Assembly: GCA_037893245.1 (NCBI GenBank)
Contig: JBAIAA010000704.1
Span: forward strand, 682,001 to 746,000
DNA length: 64,000 bases
Reading direction: 5' to 3'
Source: Crossaster papposus
Taxonomy: Eukaryota; Echinodermata; Asteroidea; Velatida; Solasteridae
A program made the position numbers and the translations under genes. Under the pieces are notes generated by a model. That model ran no database searches and was not told the origin of the DNA. It worked only from the letters and a program-made list of their open reading frames with translations. Positions 1 through 10,900 of the stretch are shown piece by piece. How positions within the stretch are numbered: the stretch's first letter is position 1; each line of letters begins with the position of its first letter.

Positions 1-2768
1 AACATGCCGCCACCAGCATCAACCTATGAGGACGTGGGCCTGCCATCTTGGGCAAGTCAGTGGGGCATTTCTTGGGAGGACCTGATGGTTGGCAAGAAGG
101 TCTTAGGCGAAGGATACTTTGGCGAAGTTCGTGAAGGAGCAGTGATGGTTGAAGGAGAACTTTCCAGAGCTGCAGTGAAGAAACTGAAGGGCAAGTTGAA
201 TATTTGGAAATTACCACTCAAACAGAAAACCTGATCTACTTACAGAGTCCAAAAAATAAGAGCAGGGTCCATGAGCCATACGCTATAAATTATAAATTTA
301 CAGTGTTTTTTGTTAAATTCAAATTTAAGTTTATCAACAGTTAATACAATTTTTATTTCATTTATGTCGATAATTGATAACAGCAAACGCGTCAATAAAT
401 GACCGGCAAAACTTCATAGAGGAATTCCGGACACTGACCAAAGTTGGACGGCACCCGAACGTGGTCAGTATTCTTGGTGCTTGCCAGCATGAAGGTGGGT
501 AAAATCGTTAATTATTCCGAGGAGTTAAGGATAGTGTAGCTTGGTAAATACGTGGTTGAGCAGCAGGTATCGTTTGACCATAAGGTAATTAGGGCCCAAA
601 TACATTTTTTATAAAAAAACTAAATGACACTGATATAATTTGGTGTAATTTTGTATATGAGATATAAAATATGTAGCATTACTTTAAGCATAATTGTTTA
701 CTTCTTTTTACCAGAAATTGTGTACGTAGCTTTAGAGTTCATGCCCAACGGTGACTTGCGGACCTACCTGAGAAATGCCCGATCTCAGGGGAACGAAGAT
801 CAGTTGCCTCTGTCTTCTGAGAAGCTGATTCAATTTGCTTTGCATATTGCCAAAGGAATGCAACACCTTGCTGAAATGGGGGTAAGTATAGGTTCTTTTT
901 CAGAGTCTTAGTATAAACATTATACTGCTAATGAAACGGCCAAGATTGATTGACGTGGGTGTTGTTTTTCAGTAACAATGAATGCGGAATAGGTCTACTT
1001 ATCTTGCGTATCCCACTGCAATTTTTAGACTGGACGATATTTACGATATTTAGACTAGACCTAAACTGGAACACAGCAAATGTTTATGAGTTCGCCGGCA
1101 TCCAATTTAGGATGCTTTAACAAATGTATTAGAAAAGAAGTTTATTCCTGTTAAGTAGTCAGGTTGGCGTAGTGGTTCTTTCCTCGCCTTTCACCGCTGT
1201 GACCCGGGTTCAAATCCCGCCTGGCCAAATAATATGGATTGGGTTTTCAGTCCGCCTGTCATTTCTGATTCCGTATGTTTTTCCAGGATATTATTCTTGG
1301 GTTTTCCTCCCACCTCTAAAACTGTAACTTCTTCACATTGTCTTCTCTCGCAGGTAATTCATCGCGATTTGGCGGCAAGGAACGTCCTCCTTGACAGTCA
1401 ACTAGTTGCCAAGGTTTCCGACTTTGGCTTGTCGCGTGGAGAAGATATCTACGTTCAGATGTCACGGGTGAGTATCGTAGCGGCTGTCGTTAACTGCTGT
1501 TGCATTATCTAGACAAATTTGCTTCTTGCCAATACGCCAAACTTCTTCATACACTGTTTGAGTGTCTCCTTTATTTTGCAGTATATAATAACATCCTTTT
1601 GGTATTATCTTTGCAGACACGGGTTCCCACTCGCTGGCTGTCTGTGGAGTCGTTGACTTCCAAGACTTACACAACTAAGAGTGACGTGTACGTACGCAAA
1701 ATATAACACTTTGAATGTGAAGAATTTTATGAACGTACAACAAATCGCCTACCATTTCAGTAAAGATTCATTTGTCATTATCGTTTTTACTTAGATGGTC
1801 CTTCGGAATCCTTCTGTGGGAAATTGCAACTCTGGGTAACATTCTTTTTTGTATGCTTATATGATTATTACTTTTGGATAATGATGTGTTAAAAATGGTG
1901 TCTGCGATTAAAAATGCTTAATGTGTTTTTGTTCCAAGTCGTGTTTCTCAATTTAAGACCAAATATGGAAAGGTGTTTCCATTCCAATCTTGTATCTGTC
2001 TATATCTGTTTTCTCACTCTCAAGAGTATTGCATAATTTCCTTTCAAGGTGCCACTCCTTACGAAGACATCAAATCTAAGGACCTGTTGTCGAAGTTGAA
2101 GAATGGATACCGGATGCCCAAACCAAATAACTGTGACGATGAAATGTAAGATGTGATGTAAGACTTGGGTTTAAGTATGTTATATGCGCCTGTATTTTTG
2201 TCCGTGCATCAATACTTATCTTCAATTCAACTTAACGATTTACTATTATACACTGTAGTTGAAAGTGATATTGAACTGACCTTGTTTGGTTTACCCTGCA
2301 TGGCCAAAATGTTTCTTAGTTACAACCAAAGTACTGTGTTTAGGAGCAACATGCACTGTTGTTTGGTAAATGACACCAACGATGTCGTGTTTTTCAGTTA
2401 CAACCTGATGCTGCTGTGTTGGCAGGAAGACCCAACAAACCGACCTCATTTCAAGAAACTCGTGACTCGTCTGACAGGAATGGCCGACAACCAAAATGAA
2501 CACGTGAGTGTTGGAATTGGTAGCAGTAAATTGGATACTTCAATGACTGAGCTACTATCATTCATATACCGTCATCATGCTTGTGTTATAGAGTGTATTG
2601 TACATAATAGTCTGACCATGTAATTAAGGTCTAAAACACCTGCTTAATAATTTAATTACGCATAGTTTCACGTTACTTGTTTTGTCTCTGTAGACGTACA
2701 TGCGACTGCTGCCGAAAGCTGACAACTACATGTACTTGATGATTCGTCCCGAGCTGGATGACAACTGA
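1..2768 (+). CDS. TIE-like: Tie-like receptor tyrosine kinase, copy A (3' part: kinase domain)
   Basis: C-terminal 323 residues of a receptor tyrosine kinase; the 5' part lies outside the window. Exons: 1-190, 384-494, 715-881, 1354-1467, 1617-1687, 1795-1835, 2049-2145, 2398-2503, 2694-2768. They total 972 nt, in frame throughout, ending in TGA. Visible motifs: juxtamembrane YEDVGLPSW, glycine loop [12 protein letters not shown] lysine in AAVKKLKG, hinge [15 protein letters not shown], catalytic loop [16 protein letters not shown] in the APE position, [22 protein letters not shown] and CW..DP..RP. The DDE(I/V)Y and YTT.SDVW patterns and the short tail fit the Tie/Tek family. The donor after the first exon is GC (AAGG|GCAAGT) where B and C have GT; it is otherwise a strong GC-AG site. 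No stop or frameshift was found, so the visible part appears functional. Confidence 0.88.
1160..1345 (+). repeat. tRNA-derived SINE in kinase intron, copy A
   Basis: A tRNA-like head has an A-box-type GGCGTAGTGG and a perfect B-box-type GGGTTCAAATCCC, followed by a body with GGGTTTTCCTCC and a T/C-rich end. The same body lies at the same intron position in copies B and C, where it ends in a (TAAA)n/(TTAA)n tail. Here the tail is gone and the body runs straight into the splice acceptor. The insertion therefore predates the gene duplications. Confidence 0.6.
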
Positions 2769-4834
2769 ACGGACAGACACAAAGAGCATCGATGCTGCTC
2801 AGACAAAACTGATTTTTGCGGTATTGCATTCAATCTGAACAGTTTGTGTAAATGAAAATAACCGAGACAGATCTAATTTTGCATTGGGTTGTATTTTGTC
2901 CCAAAAGGAAGTCAAGGGACAGAATTATGTAAAAAAATATACGCAGATGTTTATATTAAGAAAATGTTTACAGTAATTAGGCCCTATGTCATTGCATTTT
3001 ATATTGCTTCATGACAAGAAAATAATTAAGACTTTTACGCTATTATATTGTTTTAATTATACCGGTTAGGAAATATAAGGGAAAATAATTGTATAAATGT
3101 ATACACAGCTTAATACAATTATAGCAGCATGTCTATTGATTTCTGCTTTATGTTGTGTAATTGTTTGTGTCGTAATATTTTATATACATGTATTTTGTGG
3201 TACTATAGAAGCGCTTGTAATTGTAATAATCGCATTGCTTTGTTTAATCCTGCTTTAATATATCTTAACTTTAAAATTGTTAACTTTTGTCATGAATCAT
3301 TTCTACACGAGTGTTAGTTTTAAGATTTTGTTAATTGAATTCTGCAACGAAAGGTCAGCCTTATTTCATTGCTTTGTTGTTTGGGTTTTATGGTTTTAAA
3401 GGTTTTGTATATCTGTCTTAATACAAACATTAGAACTCGTTGAGTCCGTCAGACTATAGGGCTTCTTTGTAGTGTTTAGTAGGGTTTGGGTAGGCGTGTC
3501 GATGCCAATAAGCCACTCTTCAGCCAGCTACCAGTGGTTCACCGGTGGCTAGCGGACTGGGCAATGTGCTGATGTTTCTACCTTTTAGGACACACCGGTT
3601 TGAAGGAAGATTACCTGATAGTCAAAGTAGCCGAGTGGTTAATAGGTTCGCTAGCTACAGTTTTGGGCCAGGGTTTGAATCCCCAGAAACTATAGATGTG
3701 AATTATTGTTGTATCGTAGAGTATACACGTAAATGAATAAACGAAGGAAAACGAAACAAGAACGCCGGCCGTTAGGTGTTACAAAACTCAACCACTTTAG
3801 TTCAATTACATGACCCTTTATATAGGGGCAAAATAAATCATGTGCGTAAGAAATCGAAGTTACTATTATGCTTTGCAGGTATTTGGGATGATGGTCTTTG
3901 TTTTTTTAATATTTGTTACAATTAGCAAACAAATATTTACTCATACCTCTGTAACAGCAGTTTTTAAAATAAAATTATTGTTTAATTTACTTCAGAAAAT
4001 AAAGGTGAATTATCATCAAATCTATTTTAATCTTTTCAATACCCTGTCCGAAATTGGACGAATTTATCGGCATCCCGTGAACGAATGTTCTATCACTAGT
4101 TATCGTGGCCCGCTGAGTTCAAGACATCCGTTGTCCGAAATTTGCAACAGGAGAAAGTATTTTGTCATATTTCAGTGTGTAAACAACGAGTTACTCGTAA
4201 TATGTTTGCAGAAGAAGGCAAGCAACGTATAAGGCCACCGGTGAAAGAAACGCTTTGTGTTTGATCGGAAAAGGTTCAGCAACAAAAAATTGCTAAAACT
4301 TTCAAAATAGGCCAATGTACTGATGAACTCACACTTGGTTTACTCGCATGCTTTTCTATGTGGCTACGAAACCATCATCCTTACCAGGCTCCCATGAATA
4401 CACAGAGGTTATTGAACCATGGAGAGTTTGCCTTGAAACTATAAAACTCGTCACTTTGAAACTTGACGTATGGCTTATATCAATGCCATGCACAACGGAT
4501 TGTTAGAGCATTACGGGCTGTATATTGCAATCACGTGGCTTGCCTTTACCTTGCCCTTTCGCGTCACAATATCGGCAGTCACGCATCAGTGACCAACCAG
4601 TGAATGTCTCGTCTAGGCATGGAATAGCAACCAGCGCATTAACTTTGAACTTTTGAGTTGCAGTGTTGTTGAGACTAACCATTTCCGTTTTTATAGATAC
4701 AAAACAAACTTTTAAAATTCGTTTTCCTTGGTTATTCGTGAAAGTCGCGCCAGCTACGTTAGTGCAATAATTGTAACTAGGAATAAGCTGGAAGATTTAG
4801 TAGAACGTTGTACGAAAGGGAACAACGTAATAAC
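2769..4834 (+). other. A-B intergenic spacer of the tandem array (3' UTR plus 5' flank)
   Basis: No credible coding region. It is highly similar to 21970-23941 and 60697-63166, so it belongs to the duplicated unit. The first few hundred bases after the stop are near-identical between copies and probably hold the 3' UTR. The segment has a short palindromic stretch near 3530 (CACCGGTGGC), a tRNA-like relic at 3625-3702, and a conserved block just upstream of exon 1 (4560-4834) that is the best candidate for promoter and 5' UTR. No clear TATA box was seen. Confidence 0.6.
3625..3702 (+). repeat. degenerate tRNA-like sequence (A-B spacer)
   Basis: An A-box-like TAGCCGAGTGGTTAATAGG and a B-box GGTTTGAATCC are spaced as in a Ser/Leu-type tRNA with a long variable region. 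The flanking acceptor arms (GTCAAAG and AACTATA) do not pair, so this is a tRNA pseudogene or SINE head rather than a working tRNA. The same sequence recurs in each spacer of the array. Confidence 0.5.
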
Positions 4835-4958
4835 ATGGCGCTGGGTTCGGGTATTTTGCAAGGTTTGACCGTAAATTTCCGGGTTCATGGCAGACATGCC
4901 ATGGCGGATTTTGTGGTCATATTTCTGCTCGTATTGACTGGCTGTTCCAACGTATCAG
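4835..4958 (+). CDS. copy B exon 1: signal peptide
   Basis: Encodes [10 protein letters not shown]... followed by the hydrophobic stretch [13 protein letters not shown] second in-frame ATG (MADF) directly precedes that stretch and would by itself give a textbook signal peptide, so the true start could be either. The exon ends CAG|GTAAAC in phase 1. It is nearly identical to 35484-35607 and 63167-63290, which fixes the start of copies C and D. Confidence 0.8.
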
Positions 4959-7900
4959 GTAAACATCTTTGTATCATTTTAATATCTAATTTGGAAAACT
5001 TTGTGGAATTGGAAAATTTATTTTATGCTATTGTTATTGTTATTGTTTGTAAATATAGTTTTTTCCAGGCTTTTTAAAAACATTTTCCATAGAAAATCAC
5101 CAACTCCCACATTTAATTTCGTTCGAAAAAAATTCACACGCTTTTACCAAACCGATTTAGTCATTTATCATTCAATTTCAACGTTTGGTCACTCTATTTA
5201 AAAATTGTCTCGGGAATATTCCTGTACAACCGCGACTGGCACCTATGATAGAAAAATGAATTAATAGATGAAATACAAACAAGTACAATATTCCCAATAT
5301 ATTATTTGCTCTCAACAGGTGACACAGTGCACCTGACAATGGTCACGCCCACACCTTATGGGGCCGGGTCTCCACAGACCTCAGCTAGCATTAGCTGTTT
5401 CCGTAGCAGTCCTGATATAGATACCACGCTGAGCTTTGGTAGACCGTTTCAGATAGGTCTGTTCCGATCTTCAATAGCAACATCTACCACCCTCCCTATT
5501 GGTAGTACGGAAACAGAGAATGGACAAATAGTCACACAGGATCTGACCACCAGTAATGATGCCACTGGGTTGTTTTATTGCGAAGGTTCCAATAGAGGGT
5601 TAACAACCAGGGTGTATAGCATCATCCACAGTGTGAACAGTAAGTAAACTCATAGACATCACATTGTCACTGGGTTGTTTTATTGAGAAGGTTCCAATAG
5701 AGGGTTAACAACCAGGGTGTATAGCATCATCCACAGTGTGAACAGTAAGTAAACTCATAGACATCACATTGCCACTGGGTTGTTTTATTGAGAAGGTTCC
5801 AATAGAGGGTTAACAACCAGGGTGTATAGCATCATCCACAGTGTGAACAGTAAGTAAACTCATGGACATCACATTGCCAAGATGAATGAAGTAACAATTG
5901 ATGACTGTTGATGAATTAAGAAAAGAAAAAGAAAATTGAATTCACTGTTTGTGCATTGCCTAGGCAGGTGGGGCCAGATTAACGTCATATGATTTCCTTT
6001 TTTTTCGCGATTACTGTCCGGCGATCGGGATTTTTTTAAATTAAATTACATTTTTCAGAACAATTTAACAATATTTAGCGCATTAATTTGTCTGGATGCC
6101 TAGAATCAACATTTACTTTCAAATAATGGAAATGGAAGCAAATTAAAATATTCTAACTTTTGGGTTCATATTAATCGATTAAATGTTTCTAAAGCACAAT
6201 ATGAAGCAGAATGTTGTTGGAGTTCTCACAGTTGGGAGCCTAAAATCGCCTTAAATATAAAACGAAGACGAAACCAGGGATTAGAAACAGCTCATACACA
6301 GCCCTAAAAACTAGTGTTGTGTATTTATATATTACAAAAATTGCCTTTCATGTTACTTTCCAAATTGCAGAAAGGTTTGAGCCTCGTGATGGACTGGTGA
6401 CAATGACTGTCAATGCAGGAGAAGGTGTTACCCTCATGATTGACTCTGTCAATTATGGGAATAGTCCTCTATGGCGTAGAATCAGAGATGGAATTGTTAC
6501 AAATTTTGATGATATAGATGGATATCGTGAAATGCTTAGCGTCACGTTTCCTTCATCCATGGTCAGTGATGGAGATTTGTTTGCCACTCTACAGAATGCG
6601 CTGGGAGTTGAAGATAATCACTTTAGTATAATCAGAGTCATAGTCAGAGGTAAGCAAAAACAATCGTAATCTTTGAAAACGAATATAGGCAGATTTATAG
6701 AGAACGTAAGAAATGATATGTTATCTGCTCTCTAGCAGTTTTTAGTATTGCAAAAAATTAGCATAGAAGCGCGATCTGAGTCATACCTGATAACACAATT
6801 ATTATCAGTCAAAAAAGATACAAAAGAACACATAAATATTATTGCAAAATCTATTTTGTAAAAATTAAGATTCCTCCATCTACAGAATCACTAGGTTTGT
6901 TATTGTTAGTGTTGTTTAATCCTTATCTTGCATGCTCAATATATTTTCAATATTTTATTTGAGTGTGAGGGGGGAGTATTGTGTACAAGATGAAGGGTGA
7001 GTGGGAAATATCGGTGAATGGAAAAGTCTGCAAATTAGAAATTTTAAGAAAACGAGTGACAGGGTCCCTTTCTTTCTTTATTAGCCTCCTATTTGTCTTG
7101 TGGGGGGCACGCTTGACAAGCCACCTCCTTTGGAATATTACTGGTTTTTCTGTTACATTTCTGTTTTACAGTGTGTGTTGCAGGAAAGTGGGGTCCTCCT
7201 GACTGTATCGAGGTGTGTGATGTGTGCTACAATGGAGGAGTGTGTGATTATGAGACAGGAGATTGCATCTGCCCACCAGGATTCATGGGACCAAACTGCC
7301 TCACAGGTAAGCTCATTGCTTGATCACTGTCTGTCCATCCGTCAGCCTGTCAGACTAGGTGTGTGATCTGTGCTACAATAGAGGAGTGTGTGATAATGAG
7401 ACAGGAGATTGTATCTGTCCACCAGGATTCATGGGAACAAACTGCCTCACAGGTAAGCTCATTGCTTGATCACTGTCTGTCCATTCGTCAGCCTGTCAGG
7501 CTGGGTGTGTGACCTGTGTAAATGTAGTATAAATGTATCAAATTCGATTTCTACAGCTTGTGGCATGCATAGATTTGGCTGGGCATGCGGGTTCCAATGT
7601 GGACCTGGTAACGTCATTCAGAGTTGTACAGGGAGCCAGTTTGGTCTGCCAGACCCCTATGGGAACAGCTGCATCTCAGGATACCATGGCAGAGACTGTG
7701 ATGAAAGTAAGGACATGTAGGAACTGCATGTATACGTTTGATTTGTAGATCCCAAGTGTGCAAAGTAAGATATGTTGCAATAAAAGGGTATATATAAAAA
7801 CAAATTATATCTAAACTTAATACTAATAATAGGTTAATATGTACAAATTAATACAATGTTGTATACATTAGGTATCAAGCTATAACATCACAGTAACAAA

Positions 7901-10900
7901 ATAAACTAATTGTCATGTTAAAGGAAGTGCGTCATCGTAAAGGACTAGATGACATACGGTAACAGCGTGACCTCTGGATAGCACATAAATTCCAGTGGAA
8001 AATGGGCTTTAATTAATTATCTTCAAAATTTTACACTGATATTGTGGAGGTAATAATTCAATCGATCTCTGGCTGTGCTCCGTGGTCATAGGGTCGTTAT
8101 ATGCCATCGACTCGACCACGTTGTAGACGCATCCTTTGCAATTCAGCTAACCAGCTGCGAGTAAGGATGATTAGCCCCTGAATTATTATTAAAGTCACAA
8201 TTAACTATATTCCATCTCATTGTCACACCTCTCAAATGAAAGATCTCTCGGTCCCTGTTTAATTTGACACCACATTCGTCGTTGTAATGCGCGTAGTTTA
8301 AAGGTTGTTTGTAAATGTTCCCTTTTTTTCAGCCATGTCCACTTTTGCGTGGAATTGCCTTTTTAATGATTTCTGAACAACAAGAAGTACCCCTTTTAAG
8401 AAGCAACATCTACAACATACGCCCCTTTAACGCACTATCCTCAGTGACAGTACACTCCTTTGACAGTGTCGCAAATTCAGCAAACTTGTAAACAGGTTTA
8501 CTGGCCTTTACTTTGAAATTAATGGAACACAGTCTTGACTGTGGAAATGCAAATAAGATGTCAATAATAAGTTAATGAACTGTGCATATTTTTACATATC
8601 TTTTACATAATCCCCTTTTTTATTACATTTTTTAACCTGTGCAAAGTAAAAGTATGTTGCTACTTTTTGTACCTCATGCGTCCTAATGTGAGATAATAAG
8701 GGATACATGGGTGTTTAGTCAACATGAATAGTACATGTGGACGAAAGTACACGAAACTCATGCATAGTGCATGCGTATTTCTGTTTTAGTGTGTCCTAAG
8801 TACATAAAACTCATGCATAGTGCATGCGTATTTCTGTTTTAGTGTGTCCTAAGTACATGAAACTCAATGCATAGTGTATGCGTATGTCTGTTTTGGTGTG
8901 TCCTAAGTACATGAAACTCATGCATAGTGTATGCGTATTTCTGATTTAGTGTGTCCTAAGTACATGAAACTCAATGCATAGTGTATGCGTATTTCTGTTT
9001 AAGTGTGTCCTAAGTACATGAAACTCATGCATAGTGCATGCGTATTTCTGTTTTAGTGCGTCCTAAGTACATGAAACTCGTGCATAGTGCATGTGTATTT
9101 CTGTTTTAGTGTGTCCTTCTGGATCCTTTGGTGCTGGATGTACCCAGACCTGTCACTGCCAGTCAGGACAGTGTAATCGTTACACAGGGGAGTGTGAAGG
9201 AACACCCAGTGGATGTAAAGCAAGCTGGTCTGGTACAAACTGTCAGAGTAAGTTGCCTGATCATGATCATCTTTTTTGTTGTTCAAGCAATGCAGAAAAT
9301 AAATCTGTATCCGTGCTACCAGCTACAACCTCTATCTAGATGTCTGGGGCTGCGTTTTACTCACATGAACAATGCAGACGTTCTAGCCTTCAGGGACGTT
9401 CGCTATTTTGTGTGGACGTTCATTAATTGGAAAATTGTTCACGTAGTTAGCAAACGTTGGCAACCTTGAGTGGAACGCATCTCATCTGGTCATCGTGTAT
9501 TCATGGCGGTTCTGTGGGTATCGTTTTCTATGTGCATTCCCACATTTAACTGTTTGTGGTTATTAAATTAGACGTGTAACCGTTGTTTTGCGGTTACAGT
9601 TAACGGTTAATCGTAACCAACATTAAAAATAAATACAAAATGCATGGGCGCCTGCATTGCATATTGGCGCTGCTTCCTCAAGGAATTTAGTGTGTGGGCG
9701 TAGTACGTGTTGACAATCGCAGTTCTGCGATTGCTAATTGTCTGCATCCAATTTTATAAGCCGACTGGCTATATGTTAGATAAGCTATCAGAAATGTCCA
9801 TACAAAATGTAATAAACTGTACTATTTGTGACCTGCTCCAACGAAACCCACGGCAAGTTGACAATTGGTGGGGGGGTTTTTATTAAAAAAAATATATAAA
9901 AAAATAAAATAAAACATAAAAAATAATAATAATAATAATTAAATAAATAACCGAACAGGACAAATGTAACCGTGTAACCGTTTTAACGGTCGGTTAACCG
10001 TGTAACTGTGTAACCGTGTAACCGTTGCTGGCTTAAACTGGACACTCCCCATTTCTTTTCTGAATTTCTAAAAGTGTAATAATGGAAATGTGAAAACAGA
10101 CCTTATTGCCTGAACATTAGTCTGTGGTCGTTCACGGTGTCACTGTTTTTTGTGCAGTTCCGGATGTTTGCCCTGTTGGTTACTATGGAGTTGACTGCCT
10201 GAGTAAGTGTCATTGTCTCAATGACACAGCTTGTGACAAGGACACTGGTTACTGCAGTGGGTCGAGTGGTGTGTGTGCAACAAGTGGTATATGTATATCA
10301 AGTAAGTAAAGTATTATCCAAGAGGAAATTGTTGTCATTCTACAGATTTTGTATGTCACAGTTATGTATTTGCATTAACTATAGCTGTAACATGCATGGG
10401 ACTGTACCATTACCCCAAAGTGAAAAACAGTAATTTGTTGGTATTTTTAAGTGAATATTAAATGAGACCTAATAATGCAAAAAATGTTAACTACATTGAG
10501 GTTGGAATGTTTTAATTGAAATGCGTGAGTAATGTATTTTAGGTTTGCTCATAGCATGTGTCTGTATTACATTGTATCTAAGGTTCAGGAGCATGTCCTG
10601 CTGGATTGTATTCGTACAGTAATGGGGTCTGCACAGCATCCTGTCATTGCCTGAATAATGCAGCATGTCGTCCTAGCTCAGGACTGTACTGTGCAGGATC
10701 AGATGGAGAATGTGAAGCGGGATTTCAGGCTGATGTCAGCACTAGCAACTGCCTGTTTGGTAAGCAATAGTCATTTGTTTTGATGGGCAATACCATTGAT
10801 AAATAACTCTGCTTTGGCATTGGTTTTAATTTCAAACCAAAAACACTTGCATTTTGTGATCCAAATCAACCAAAATAATTTGCTTTTTAATATGTAGATA

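Noticed and set aside
3129-3317. Short open frames after the stop codons (also 22304-22672 and 61352-61606)
   Set aside because: Located in the 3' UTR or spacer, frames not conserved between copies, AT-rich composition.
3625-3702. Possible functional tRNA gene (Ser/Leu type) in each spacer
   Set aside because: A and B boxes are good, but the acceptor and anticodon stems do not pair in any of the three copies; kept only as a tRNA-like repeat.
8760-9109. CRISPR-like array of regularly spaced repeats (also 52065-52953)
   Set aside because: Units are contiguous tandem repeats without distinct spacers, inside an animal intron.
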